This document shows positions 36,105-44,365 of a stretch of 64,000 nucleotides of DNA, piece after piece. The translations under genes and the position numbers were made by a program. Below the pieces are notes generated by a model, which saw only the letters and a list, made by a program, of their open reading frames with translations, was not told the DNA's origin and did not search any database. Source of the stretch: a virus; the IMG/VR virus record IMGVR_UViG_3300025853_000044, positions 31,368 to 95,367 of that record. The stretch is one strand, 5' to 3'. The stretch's first letter is position 1. Each line of letters opens with the position of its first letter.

Positions 36105-38207
36105 TCAGTATTTAACGATGGTATCTCGTGAAATTACCTTGATGGTCTTTGGCATGATTTTAAGTTGCGATTTGACCATACCTTTGTCTTCGGGGATTTG
36201 CAGTGGTGCCTCAATGATGTAGTAGTCATCAATGATAAGCATCATACGCTCAGTGGTTCCCGAAGTGGTTGTCTTTTCAAAATTGATGCGTATTTGGTTG
36301 GTAGTAGTTCCGTCTTCACTTGAACTGAACTCAGTAGTGGAACGCATTTTGTGGTAAAAGAGCGGGTCATCCACACCAATTTCCATGGTCATCTCGTAGG
36401 AAGTCTGCCCTTCAACCATAAGAGAGGTGTTGCGAGAGCCACCAAATGGAACTTGACTTGTAGCACTGGTTTGACTGTTTTCACCGTTGATAACATGGAA
36501 TGCCTGCATACCTGTTTGGCCAGTGAGGGAGAAATTAAGCACCTGTGCGACTTGCACACCAGCCATGTTGATTGTACCGTTGTAAAACATGAATGGTTTT
36601 TGGGTCTTTGGCCCAATACCGCTTTGAAACCTTTTGATGTCCGTGTTAGCGGTATCATTGAACATACGATGGGAAGCATACCTTGAGGTGCTACCTTCCA
36701 AACGGGCAGTGTCCGTATAGCACAAAGCGGCGTTGAAGTTCACAGCCAAGCGAAGAGCGGCATCGTTGTCGGTCGTGAGGGTAAAGTCGGTGACCTTACA
36801 TCCACGGAACACACGAGTCAACTCTTTGGAGTCTGTTGCAGTACCATCTACTGCTCCATCGTCTGTATCAACATCACGACGGCGTTGCGACACCTCAAGA
36901 GCAAAGGAGGGTTGGTGAGTATGTGTGAAAAGTAAGTGTGTTTGTGCATCTGCAATAACACCAGTGGATGAGACTGTGGGCGGGTTTGTATTGGGAGCAT
37001 CATTAAAGTCAATGAATTGTACAGCCATGTTATCCCCGTGAGGGAAAAGAAGGGGTTCATCCAAGTAAACTTTGGTGCCATCCATACCGATGACACGACG
37101 GACTTCACTACGCAATGCGGTGTCAAAACGAGTGTCCGTAAATGACCCATCCCATTGTAAAGCGGCATCCGATATATCTGCCTCGTGTGTTGTGGTCACA
37201 GGGACATAAGTTGTGTCCACAATGAGTACATAATGGTTAGCGGCCAAATTACCATGGTCGTCAGTGAGAGTGATAAACGACTGTCCTGCTTTTGTTGCAC
37301 CGTCAAGCGTCGTGAAGTGATTTGCTTCGGGGTTTGCCACTGGGTGAGCCAATTCACCACCAAGGCAGTATTTGAGCCAACGAGCAGAGTGCATTGCTAC
37401 TTCAAAAGAGCCACCTTCCGTAATCAGTTTACCGGGCACTTGCACGCTGGTGTCTCGTCCAAGACCAACAACATGGAACCGCTTCAAATCTACCTTGGTT
37501 TCGGGAACGGTAAGAGCGTTAGCGATACCAAGAAACTGGTCAGTCAATACTGATTCTTCCGCTACTCCACCCGTTTTAGACTCATTCATAGTTGTGTCAA
37601 ATGGTGGAGTTTTGTAAGGTAGAATGTGAAGGTCAATAGCGGCGGCACTAAGAGTTGCACCTCCTGTTTTCATTGCTGGTGAAATTTTGAGAGTTCGCCC
37701 ATCGTTCTCCACGATAGTAAAAACACCAGCAGTGTCGTTTGCATCAATAGTTGAGCCAGTATCAGTCCACTTGACTTGAGAACCCACAAGCATGTTTTTT
37801 GGGTAACGAAGTGCATTACTTAAGAAAGTCAATGTAGCACCCGAAACAGCACCACCTGTTGTGGAAGCGGATAATTCAAATTCTGTAGCCGAGGTTATGC
37901 TGGCTACCGTAGAAGAGGCTGGAATACCAGCACCACTTGATGTGACTGTCATCCCTACTCGGATTTGGGTACTGGCATCGGAAGCGTGTGTGATAGTTGG
38001 GTCATCGTTGTAAGCACCGCTTCCAAGAGTAAAAGAAGGTTTGAAGAGTACGGCGTTAGATTGTGCGGAAAATGTGATGGTGGTAAAATCGTTGCCTGCA
38101 ACTGTGGCAATGGTCATGTTTGCATCGGTATTTGCGTTAATTGAAACACCTACTTCGGGAGCGAAAGAAACCTCCGCCAAATCGCCCTTGTACACTGTTG
38201 ATGGCAT
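36105..38207 (-). CDS. major tail (tube) protein with inserted beta domain
   Basis: The 700-residue protein is beta-rich and lies just upstream of the tail chaperones and tape measure, the standard place of the tail tube gene. Residues about 65-128 are a copy of the domain found twice in the giant protein (DDPTITHASDASTQIRVGMT, FELSASTTGGAV). Late segments (VTDFTLTTDNDAALRLAVNF, TINMAGVQVAQVLNFSLTG) resemble tube proteins. It is much longer than the usual 150-350 residues, so extra domains probably decorate the tail surface. AGGTGA before the ATG supports the start. Confidence 0.65.
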   Translation of the reverse strand: MPSTVYKGDLAEVSFAPEVGVSINANTDANMTIATVAGNDFTTITFSAQSNAVLFKPSFTLGSGAYNDDPTITHASDASTQIRVGMTVTSSGAGIPASSTVASITSATEFELSASTTGGAVSGATLTFLSNALRYPKNMLVGSQVKWTDTGSTIDANDTAGVFTIVENDGRTLKISPAMKTGGATLSAAAIDLHILPYKTPPFDTTMNESKTGGVAEESVLTDQFLGIANALTVPETKVDLKRFHVVGLGRDTSVQVPGKLITEGGSFEVAMHSARWLKYCLGGELAHPVANPEANHFTTLDGATKAGQSFITLTDDHGNLAANHYVLIVDTTYVPVTTTHEADISDAALQWDGSFTDTRFDTALRSEVRRVIGMDGTKVYLDEPLLFPHGDNMAVQFIDFNDAPNTNPPTVSSTGVIADAQTHLLFTHTHQPSFALEVSQRRRDVDTDDGAVDGTATDSKELTRVFRGCKVTDFTLTTDNDAALRLAVNFNAALCYTDTARLEGSTSRYASHRMFNDTANTDIKRFQSGIGPKTQKPFMFYNGTINMAGVQVAQVLNFSLTGQTGMQAFHVINGENSQTSATSQVPFGGSRNTSLMVEGQTSYEMTMEIGVDDPLFYHKMRSTTEFSSSEDGTTTNQIRINFEKTTTSGTTERMMLIIDDYYIIEAPLQIPEDKGMVKSQLKIMPKTIKVISRDTIVKY
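37824..38015 (-). repeat. copy of shared structural domain (major tail gene)
   Basis: It encodes AYNDDPTITHASDASTQIRV, then GIPASSTVASITSATE and FELSASTTGGAVSGATLTF. It aligns along its length with the two copies in the giant gene, 16-20 kb away, but lacks the cysteine of the CDYNN start. Confidence 0.8.
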
Positions 38208-38217
38208 TCTTGTTCAC

Positions 38218-38670
38218 CTATGGTATCAGTTCCGCTAAAATTACGACTTCAATTTGGAATGTCATACGGAAAAGGAATTTGCTTCGGTCGCTTAAATCGG
38301 TGCGGGTTTTGAACACGAGTCGGTCAAAGTTTGTACCGTCGCCTTTCCTCTTGGTATGTATCACCCTCCGAATTTCATTCTCAAGAGCCTGTAAATGCTT
38401 ACGCCCCTTAACTGTACGGACATCAACCGTGATATTTATGCGTGTCGTTACAAAGTCGTAAAACAGTTCGGGTGCTTCTTCGTTGTGGGCTGTTTCATAC
38501 AGCAGGACATAATCGTGTTTGTCCAAGTCAAGACGCTTTCCTTTCTCGGCTGATGTATCAGCGATGTCAAGCACGACAGGGCGGTAGTTGCTGGTGTTTC
38601 CACGGTTCCAATCGGACTGAAAGAGGTTGATGAGAGCGTCCAGCCCTTCTGTCCATGTGGCTACCATCAC
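38218..38670 (-). CDS. tail terminator/completion-like protein
   Basis: The 150-residue protein starts MVATWTEGLDALINLFQSDW and is alpha/beta, with strands YVLLYET, INITVDVRT and FQIEVVILAEL. Size, order (connector, this gene, tail tube) and texture match tail terminator proteins that cap the tail tube and join it to the head. The call is by position and shape; no specific motif proves it. It overlaps the next upstream gene by ATGA. Confidence 0.55.
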   Translation of the reverse strand: MMVATWTEGLDALINLFQSDWNRGNTSNYRPVVLDIADTSAEKGKRLDLDKHDYVLLYETAHNEEAPELFYDFVTTRINITVDVRTVKGRKHLQALENEIRRVIHTKRKGDGTNFDRLVFKTRTDLSDRSKFLFRMTFQIEVVILAELIP

Positions 38671-39035
38671 AGCCCCTCCTTCTCAATGATTTTCTTAAAG
38701 TCAATAGGGATGATAAAACCGTTGTCATGACGCATGTTGTACCGCTCAAGGTCGGGGTTTTGGCGTAGCATGGCCTTGTCCGTAGCGTCTTGAATGAGTT
38801 TGTGTTCTATCTCACTGGCTGGCTCTCCGGTCTTGTTGTTGATAGCCACACCGTCTTGCATGGCGAAGCCCTTAGCACCAGCCTCAATGCGCTCCATTTG
38901 CTCACGAAAAGCGGCAGGTTGAGTTGTGAATTGCTCACGAAACTGCGCCTGCATTTGCTTGTCTTTCTTGAATATCTCTTCAATCATACGCTGATGAATT
39001 GTTTCACCCTGCTTGTTGAAGTCACGCTGATTCAC
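38667..39035 (-). CDS. small neck-module protein, function unknown
   Basis: The 122-residue protein is helical and charged (QRMIEEIFKKDKQMQAQFRE), with a C-terminal NGFIIPIDFKKIIEKEGL. It lies between the adaptor and the tail terminator and overlaps both by ATGA, so it probably belongs to the neck, like HK97 gp10-type or minor tail proteins. I recognise no family. Confidence 0.45.
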   Translation of the reverse strand: MNQRDFNKQGETIHQRMIEEIFKKDKQMQAQFREQFTTQPAAFREQMERIEAGAKGFAMQDGVAINNKTGEPASEIEHKLIQDATDKAMLRQNPDLERYNMRHDNGFIIPIDFKKIIEKEGL

Positions 39036-40633
39036 TCAAACACCACCATCTCAATGTACTTTGGTAGTGTTCGCTCAATCTCGGCTTGGTACAGTTGTAC
39101 CTTGCTGGCGAGGTCAATGTTCTGTGTGCCTTCGGGAATCAGCACGCTACGGTCGTCAGCCATCAGCAATTCAATGGCCACCATCTTCGTACAGATGTCC
39201 TCAATGGCTTTCTCCACATACCGCTCACCGTAGATGTAGGCTACCTTGATGGCGTTCCACTCAAAGAACGGATAGGAGTTGTTGAAGTAAACGATACCCA
39301 TTTCATGGTCAATCCACCAGTCTCGCAAACGACCTACATCGCCGCTACCACTGCCACCTTGCAAATCCACAAGGAAGGATTTCTGTGTAATCGTACCAGT
39401 GATTGCACCCAAACTACCAGTGACAGCCACGCATCCTGTAAAAGAGGTAGCCGTTTTTCCTGTGTACCGGAATACATCACCACTTGCATCTATGGCTACA
39501 CCAGCGTTCACAAAACCTGTGGTGGAGACTACATTGATGGTGGTACTATCAAGGCTTGAGAATGTCGTGCTGTTGTTTTGTACTTGGTCAAGTTCAATGT
39601 CGCTTGATGTGGTGACAATGCTACACACCTCACCAGCCTTGACAGGACGCATGGAAGTGACTTTCACCACTCCCGTACCATAGTCGCTGTTGGCTGATGC
39701 CAAGAACTCGTTGTGAACCGCTACGGCGTTTGTGCTACCCTCCAAGGTAAATGTGGTGGTTGCATCAGTTGGAGTAAAGAGAAAGTTCACAGCCGTCTTG
39801 TCCACCCTGTCCTCTTTGTTGATGAGGTCAGCGAGGTTTTGGGCTACGGTGGTAGCGTCAAAATCGTCACGCCACTGGCCCGTGCCTGTGCCTTGAGCGA
39901 GTGTTGCTACACTGCCGTTGCCGGGTGATAGGTAGATGGCGGCTGATGAAAGGCTTGACACATCGTTGAACTTGATGCGTGCCTCAGCCCCGCAAATCTC
40001 ACGGTAGTCATCACCTTGCCACAATTCTATGCGTAGCATTTGCTGGACATTGCGGAATAGAAGGGGACTGGTACCGACATAATCCGTATAATAACGGCGG
40101 CGATATGGCTTGTAAGTGTCAAAGTTGATGTATTCAGCCGACACCAAATACGGTCGCCATGCGTTGCGTGTCATGTTGTCAATACGGTCTTGCATTTTAA
40201 GAATAACATGCTCCACTTTTGCCTTGGTCACGCCACGAACACGCCCGTTGGTGAACGAGGCTTTGTTCTGCACATACCCGTTGTCAGCCACTTGATAGTC
40301 CGATGCTGTCAGCGTTGCTCCACTAAAGGTGATTTTGACATGTCCAGCCTTGCTACTCGTGCCTTTACCGATGGCAGTGATGGTCAACTCCTCTTCACCC
40401 AGTGGGTCAGCATCACTGTACACACGGATTTTGTCGCCTACGCTAAAGCCTACTTGACGGTACTCGTTGCCTGTGACATATACTGCGTCCGTGTCAGCGT
40501 CAGCACTCATGAGGATAGCGTCTTGTGGGCCGATGTCCAGTAGGTCAGCGACTTGTTGAGCGGTGCAGTACACAACAGCAGTGGGGTCAAGAGGCCGGGT
40601 TTCCGGCTCACCGGGACTGAACACTACTGGCAC
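39032..40633 (-). CDS. head-tail adaptor protein with inserted beta domains
   Basis: The ends of this 533-residue protein look like a head-tail adaptor: an N-terminal TAQQVADLLDIG and a C-terminal helical part, EKAIEDICTKMVAIELL, LASKVQLYQAEIERTLPKY. The middle (about 200-440) is beta-rich and includes the phage-type FRYTGKTATSFTGCVA turn, so accessory domains appear to be inserted. It lies in the neck region after the capsid genes. Adaptors bind the portal ring from outside. Confidence 0.6.
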   Translation of the reverse strand: MPVVFSPGEPETRPLDPTAVVYCTAQQVADLLDIGPQDAILMSADADTDAVYVTGNEYRQVGFSVGDKIRVYSDADPLGEEELTITAIGKGTSSKAGHVKITFSGATLTASDYQVADNGYVQNKASFTNGRVRGVTKAKVEHVILKMQDRIDNMTRNAWRPYLVSAEYINFDTYKPYRRRYYTDYVGTSPLLFRNVQQMLRIELWQGDDYREICGAEARIKFNDVSSLSSAAIYLSPGNGSVATLAQGTGTGQWRDDFDATTVAQNLADLINKEDRVDKTAVNFLFTPTDATTTFTLEGSTNAVAVHNEFLASANSDYGTGVVKVTSMRPVKAGEVCSIVTTSSDIELDQVQNNSTTFSSLDSTTINVVSTTGFVNAGVAIDASGDVFRYTGKTATSFTGCVAVTGSLGAITGTITQKSFLVDLQGGSGSGDVGRLRDWWIDHEMGIVYFNNSYPFFEWNAIKVAYIYGERYVEKAIEDICTKMVAIELLMADDRSVLIPEGTQNIDLASKVQLYQAEIERTLPKYIEMVVFE

Positions 40634-40646
40634 TCATATTCCTCCC

Positions 40647-41327
40647 TCAAGACTTCATAGCACAATCGGTACACATACCCATTTCATGAATGAATAACAA
40701 ATCGTCTTCATCTTCCCGATAAATACCTTTGCGGCATCTTGGACAATGTGTATAGTATTCTTGCCCCTGCCAATCATACGGGTCATTTTTCAACACACTC
40801 CAAGCATCACGAATAGCGACATCACGAGAAGTCATGATACGACGGAGGTGTTCAGCCTCAGCATCGGGGTTGAACTCTTCTTCGGGCGATTTACCTGCTT
40901 GCCATCGTTGCACTTTTGGGTCGCCATCATCCACTTTAGGGTCATCCGGTATATCATCACGGAGTTTACCTTGCTCATCAAAAATGTCGGGTATTTCGGG
41001 CTTTTCCGGGGCAAACTCTTGGTCAACAGCGGCTTGCTCGCCCTCAACATCGGGTTCACTCAACGACTCTTCCAAGGTTTGACCCTCAAAGGGCACACGC
41101 TCGCCCATGAACTTGAGTCCATGCTCGTCGGGATTGGCTACAGCCTCACGCATGAGAGCGTCACGAGCCTGTGTGAATTGTTCACCACCGGCCTCTCCGC
41201 CAGCACCACGAAGAGCGGCTGATGCTGTTTTGTTTGCCCACTGTTGCAGGCGCATCTCTTGTCCGTCTTCAGTCAACACCTTTTGTCGGTGCGGTCGCAT
41301 TGCTTTGATAAGTACCTTCATGTTCAC
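40647..41327 (-). CDS. acidic head-module protein with C-terminal zinc motif
   Basis: The 226-residue protein has a basic start (IKAMRPHRQKVL), a long acidic disordered middle (EEFNPDAEAEHLRR and similar), and a C-terminal zinc motif with CPRC and CTDC knuckles about 24 residues apart. The segment IRDAWSVLKNDPYDW lies just before the zinc motif. Function is unknown. It overlaps the next small zinc protein by ATGA, and the two may act together in the head or neck. Confidence 0.5.
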   Translation of the reverse strand: MNMKVLIKAMRPHRQKVLTEDGQEMRLQQWANKTASAALRGAGGEAGGEQFTQARDALMREAVANPDEHGLKFMGERVPFEGQTLEESLSEPDVEGEQAAVDQEFAPEKPEIPDIFDEQGKLRDDIPDDPKVDDGDPKVQRWQAGKSPEEEFNPDAEAEHLRRIMTSRDVAIRDAWSVLKNDPYDWQGQEYYTHCPRCRKGIYREDEDDLLFIHEMGMCTDCAMKS

Positions 41328-41623
41328 AGCCTCTTCTTTTCATCACGGTGCGCTAAGTTGTATTCCATTGGTTTACCGCAAGTAGCACATGTGGCTCTCC
41401 ATAAGAAATGAAGAAATCCACAATGTACACAGCGTGTACCCGAACCAATGTTAAGGATGTCTCCTATTTCTTGATTACGGTTGCGCTGAGATTGAGTCAC
41501 ACCTGCAAGTGGGTGGTCTGTGTTGGATACGACCTCACTACCGTATTGATAGTCGGCTTTGCGACCTTGCTTACCAGCACGGTTAATGTCGCTCAAGTCT
41601 ATGTTTCGGACATCAAACCCCAT
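41324..41623 (-). CDS. small zinc-ribbon protein of the head module
   Basis: The 99-residue protein has CVHC and CATC knuckles separated by about 14 residues and a polar N-terminus (DLSDINRAGKQGRKADYQYG). It is one of several short CxxC...CxxC proteins encoded among the virion genes here. No family is recognised. Confidence 0.5.
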   Translation of the reverse strand: MGFDVRNIDLSDINRAGKQGRKADYQYGSEVVSNTDHPLAGVTQSQRNRNQEIGDILNIGSGTRCVHCGFLHFLWRATCATCGKPMEYNLAHRDEKKRL

Positions 41624-41638
41624 GCTAACCCCTCAACA

Positions 41639-41842
41639 TCATGCGAGTTGATAGGTCACCATGACGAAAAAATTGCCTAAAACAGGGAAGACCTCAGTAT
41701 CAATCACCGAACTGGTGCTATTCGCATCAGCAATCGCTTGGATGTCTGCTTGAATAGCCGCTTGAAGGGTACCTGTGGCACTGAACTCCTTTGGGGAGAA
41801 CGGGCCAAAGACCTTCACGCCAATCTTAGTCAGTGCCGCCAC
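41639..41842 (-). CDS. small virion-module protein, function unknown
   Basis: The 67-residue protein (KIGVKVFGPFSPKEFSATGT, then a helical AAIQADIQAIADAN and a beta end, FFVMVTYQLA) lies in the capsid-to-neck gene run. The layout resembles very small phage structural proteins but nothing more specific can be said. Codon-level spacing to neighbours (11-15 bases) suits a real gene. Confidence 0.5.
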   Translation of the reverse strand: MAALTKIGVKVFGPFSPKEFSATGTLQAAIQADIQAIADANSTSSVIDTEVFPVLGNFFVMVTYQLA

Positions 41843-41853
41843 GAGGAATCACC

Positions 41854-42393
41854 TCATCTCTTTCCAAGAATCCACCAGCGTCCATCGGATGTTGATGTAG
41901 TAGCGGTTGCGCTCACTTTACCAACTTCAAACAACACCAAGTTGTTGGTTTCATCAACAGAAACATCAACACCAACCGATTTAAGAGTGATTGATGGCTT
42001 GTGGCCACCAAGAACTGCTATTTCAGTGTCATCCAAAAGCGGTTGCTCAGTGCCCCCACCAACGGTAATGCTCGTATCGCTACCGATTGCGGTTAGAACA
42101 CCAATTTTAAAACCTGTATCAGCAGCGTAAAGCGTCTGTCCGACTGTAAGTGCCGCTCGTGCGGCAACAGTATCTACAGTCATTGCGCCTGTTTCTCCGG
42201 GGTTGTACCCCGGCCCGTTGTTAATGAGAACACCAGTTCCAGTCACACTGGTCAAATGTCCACCTGCCGCAAAGACTTCGGTGAGTTGGTCAGTAAAATC
42301 GTACTGCGTACCACCATCAGTAAATGTGCCTGTAATCAACACCATGTCGCCAAGAACATGGAGCCTTGAGTCGTCTGTATTTCCGTATGCCAT
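41854..42393 (-). CDS. beta-rich head accessory protein
   Basis: The 179-residue protein is Gly/Thr/Val-rich and all-beta in texture (HVLGDMVLITGTFTDGGTQY, GYNPGETGAMTVDTVAARAA), ending WWILGKR. GAGGTGA nine bases before the ATG supports the start. Position three genes after the major capsid protein suits a head decoration or fibre protein; no homologue is recognised. Confidence 0.5.
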   Translation of the reverse strand: MAYGNTDDSRLHVLGDMVLITGTFTDGGTQYDFTDQLTEVFAAGGHLTSVTGTGVLINNGPGYNPGETGAMTVDTVAARAALTVGQTLYAADTGFKIGVLTAIGSDTSITVGGGTEQPLLDDTEIAVLGGHKPSITLKSVGVDVSVDETNNLVLFEVGKVSATATTSTSDGRWWILGKR

Positions 42394-42404
42394 ATTTTTT
42401 CACC

Positions 42405-42728
42405 TCATTCTGTGGGATTCAAATGCCCTTCTACAAGAGCGAGAGCGGCGGTTTTCGTAAGATACCCGCTACCCTTGCTAACTCCGTTGTCGGTCAACCA
42501 CTTAAGGATGTCCTTTCGTGACCAACCTTCATCGGGGATGCCGTCATCGCCACCATCAACGGTGACTCCTTCATCTCCTTCAATGGAGAAATGTTTAGCG
42601 GGTAGCGTATGTCGCCATTCGTTTAACCACTCTTGCGTGACCTCTACTGTATCACCACGAATCCAAGAGGTAGGCGTATCACGCCTACGCCTCTCAAAGA
42701 AGGGGCCAGTGTAAGTCACATTGGGCAT
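42405..42728 (-). CDS. small protein with HeH/SAP-like C-terminal domain
   Basis: The 107-residue protein has a beta N-terminus (MPNVTYTGPFFERRRRDT) and a C-terminal helix-extension-helix (GWSRKDILKWLTDNGVSKGS, then TKTAALALVEGHL), similar to HeH/LEM and SAP modules. Proteins of this layout, with a short beta part plus HeH, occur in phage head gene clusters near the capsid gene. The role is unknown; a head-completion or DNA-contact function is a guess. Confidence 0.55.
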   Translation of the reverse strand: MPNVTYTGPFFERRRRDTPTSWIRGDTVEVTQEWLNEWRHTLPAKHFSIEGDEGVTVDGGDDGIPDEGWSRKDILKWLTDNGVSKGSGYLTKTAALALVEGHLNPTE

Positions 42729-42738
42729 TCAATCACAC

Positions 42739-43203
42739 TCAGTTAAGCATCATTACGGTTACCGTTCCAGCACCGCCAGCCTCGCCGTGAAGGACGATTG
42801 CTGGAAGGAGCGCACCAGTCTTTGCGGCAGGTGCGGCACCAGTGTTGGTGAAAGTTGCAGATAGAGTCTTGTCGGCCACTGCGAAAGTAGTACCGAGCAC
42901 ACCGATAATCTTTGATGCACCTGCGGTAATAACCAGCACTTGCTCATTGGCATCCGCCAAGGTAAAACCAATGGTCACCATTCGCATACTGCCCACTGCG
43001 TTCCCGTCAGTGTTTTGAGCGGTGAAACCAGTAAGGGTGCCGGGGTATGAACCACCAGCGTTACCGTCCAACCAACCCGTTTCATCAACAGGGGTACCAG
43101 TTCGCATATCCAAGTCCAAAAGAACTGATACAGTTCCAGTGGAGAAATCACCATCGTCAAATGAAATCGTCAAGCCTTTTTGTGTCTTCGTTTCTGTCGT
43201 CAT
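42739..43203 (-). CDS. probable capsid decoration protein
   Basis: This 154-residue all-beta protein (LTISFDDGDFSTGTVSVLLD, QVLVITAGASKIIGVLG, GAGTVTVMMLN) lies directly downstream of the major capsid gene, the usual place for decoration or stabilising proteins. Ala/Gly/Thr content is high and there are no cysteines. The assignment is by position and fold texture only. Confidence 0.5.
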   Translation of the reverse strand: MTTETKTQKGLTISFDDGDFSTGTVSVLLDLDMRTGTPVDETGWLDGNAGGSYPGTLTGFTAQNTDGNAVGSMRMVTIGFTLADANEQVLVITAGASKIIGVLGTTFAVADKTLSATFTNTGAAPAAKTGALLPAIVLHGEAGGAGTVTVMMLN

Positions 43204-43237
43204 AATTTACACATCCATGTTTTTTTGTTTTCAACCC

Positions 43238-44338
43238 TCACTTGAGGTCACGGATTGAGCCGTGTCCACCGAAGAAAGTCGTCCATAGTTCTCCCATGGT
43301 GCGGTACATTCCTTCTTGTCCGAGGCGGTTGATAGCGAATGGGTCGCCAGTTTCAATACCGCTCTCAAAGTATTGGGTTGGAATTGCAGTGCTGAAGTAC
43401 AAGTAATCCGTGTCAAGGAAGTACATACGGCTCAAAGTGTCCGTTTGAATGTCCTTGGATGGGATGATTGGGACACCGTTGTAGGTGGCCACAATGAAAC
43501 CTGCTTCAATACCGGGAACACCTTTCACACCGTTGTAGGTAGGGGTGACACGCTTCTCTTCCATAAACCGCTGTTGGCTTTGGAGGAGTTGTTGTAGGCG
43601 CATCAAGGTGTCGTATCCAGTAAGAATAACCTTGGGGTTTCCACCACGAGTCCAAATCTTTTGGAACAGGTCATCCAACTGGTCAAGGGACAAGTTGCGG
43701 TCAGTACCACTGTTTTCATTGTGCTCAGCGAGCGACCACGAGTTTGCACTGCGGTCAATGGAGTACATGTCTTCAGTTGAACCTGCGGAAGCACCAACGG
43801 TCACACGGTCAAGGGATTCAAAGTCGTTCCCTGCAACGGTGGCTTTGTCGGTCGTAAGCATCTTGTTCACATGCTCAGCGTGGTGCTTACCCATTTCTTC
43901 CTTGAGAATTGCACGAATGTCGCCCAATCCATCGTCCTTGTCGGACAGGAACATTGCGGTTTCGCTCATGTCAAAGGTGTGAACCACAGTCTTTGGCTTG
44001 GCGGCAATGTGCTGGAAGGTTGGTTTGGTGGTGTCGGGGAGCGTAGCGTTTTCTGCAACACCGCCGCCAACCGTGAAGGAAGGACGCTCGGTGATGACTC
44101 GCCAACCACTGCGTTCCCAAGGTCGCTTGGGAAGGATGGAGAAGGCGTTGAACTCTTGGTTCAACTGGCTCCAAACCTTGCGTCCATAGATGGCTTGGTA
44201 AGTACCAGCCGTGGTGGACAGCATTGGAGCGTCAGCCTTGAGCAACTCGCTACCGGAGTAGGAGTATCCCATTGCGTTGCCTGCGCCGTAGTAGTATCGT
44301 TCCATGTCAGTAATGTTTCGGATGTAGTCTCTTGCCAT
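43238..44338 (-). CDS. major capsid protein, HK97 fold
   Basis: The 366-residue protein has the order and texture of HK97-fold capsid proteins: an N-terminal arm, IYGRKVWSQLNQEFNAFSIL, a beta hairpin with VVHTFDMSETAMFL, a spine helix (REDIRAILKEEMGKHHAEHV-like, residues about 143-162), an A-domain with NPKVILTGYDTLMRLQQLLQ, and a C-terminal PTQYFESGIETGDPF. It follows the protease-scaffold gene directly, as is typical. GAGGTGA before the ATG supports the start. It should form the icosahedral shell after protease maturation. Confidence 0.9.
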   Translation of the reverse strand: MARDYIRNITDMERYYYGAGNAMGYSYSGSELLKADAPMLSTTAGTYQAIYGRKVWSQLNQEFNAFSILPKRPWERSGWRVITERPSFTVGGGVAENATLPDTTKPTFQHIAAKPKTVVHTFDMSETAMFLSDKDDGLGDIRAILKEEMGKHHAEHVNKMLTTDKATVAGNDFESLDRVTVGASAGSTEDMYSIDRSANSWSLAEHNENSGTDRNLSLDQLDDLFQKIWTRGGNPKVILTGYDTLMRLQQLLQSQQRFMEEKRVTPTYNGVKGVPGIEAGFIVATYNGVPIIPSKDIQTDTLSRMYFLDTDYLYFSTAIPTQYFESGIETGDPFAINRLGQEGMYRTMGELWTTFFGGHGSIRDLK

Positions 44339-44344
44339 ATCATT

Positions 44345-44351
44345 TCACCTC
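44345..44351 (-). promoter_or_regulatory. ribosome-binding site of the capsid gene
   Basis: GAGGTGA on the minus strand ends six bases before the capsid ATG at 44338. It is one of the strongest sites in the window, in keeping with high expression. Confidence 0.6.
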
Positions 44352-44365
44352 ATTTATTTGTGTGT

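Noticed and set aside
43204-43237. Run of T residues as a terminator after the capsid gene
   Set aside because: The T-run is on the plus strand; the leftward transcript would carry A residues there, so it does not fit an archaeal U-rich terminator.
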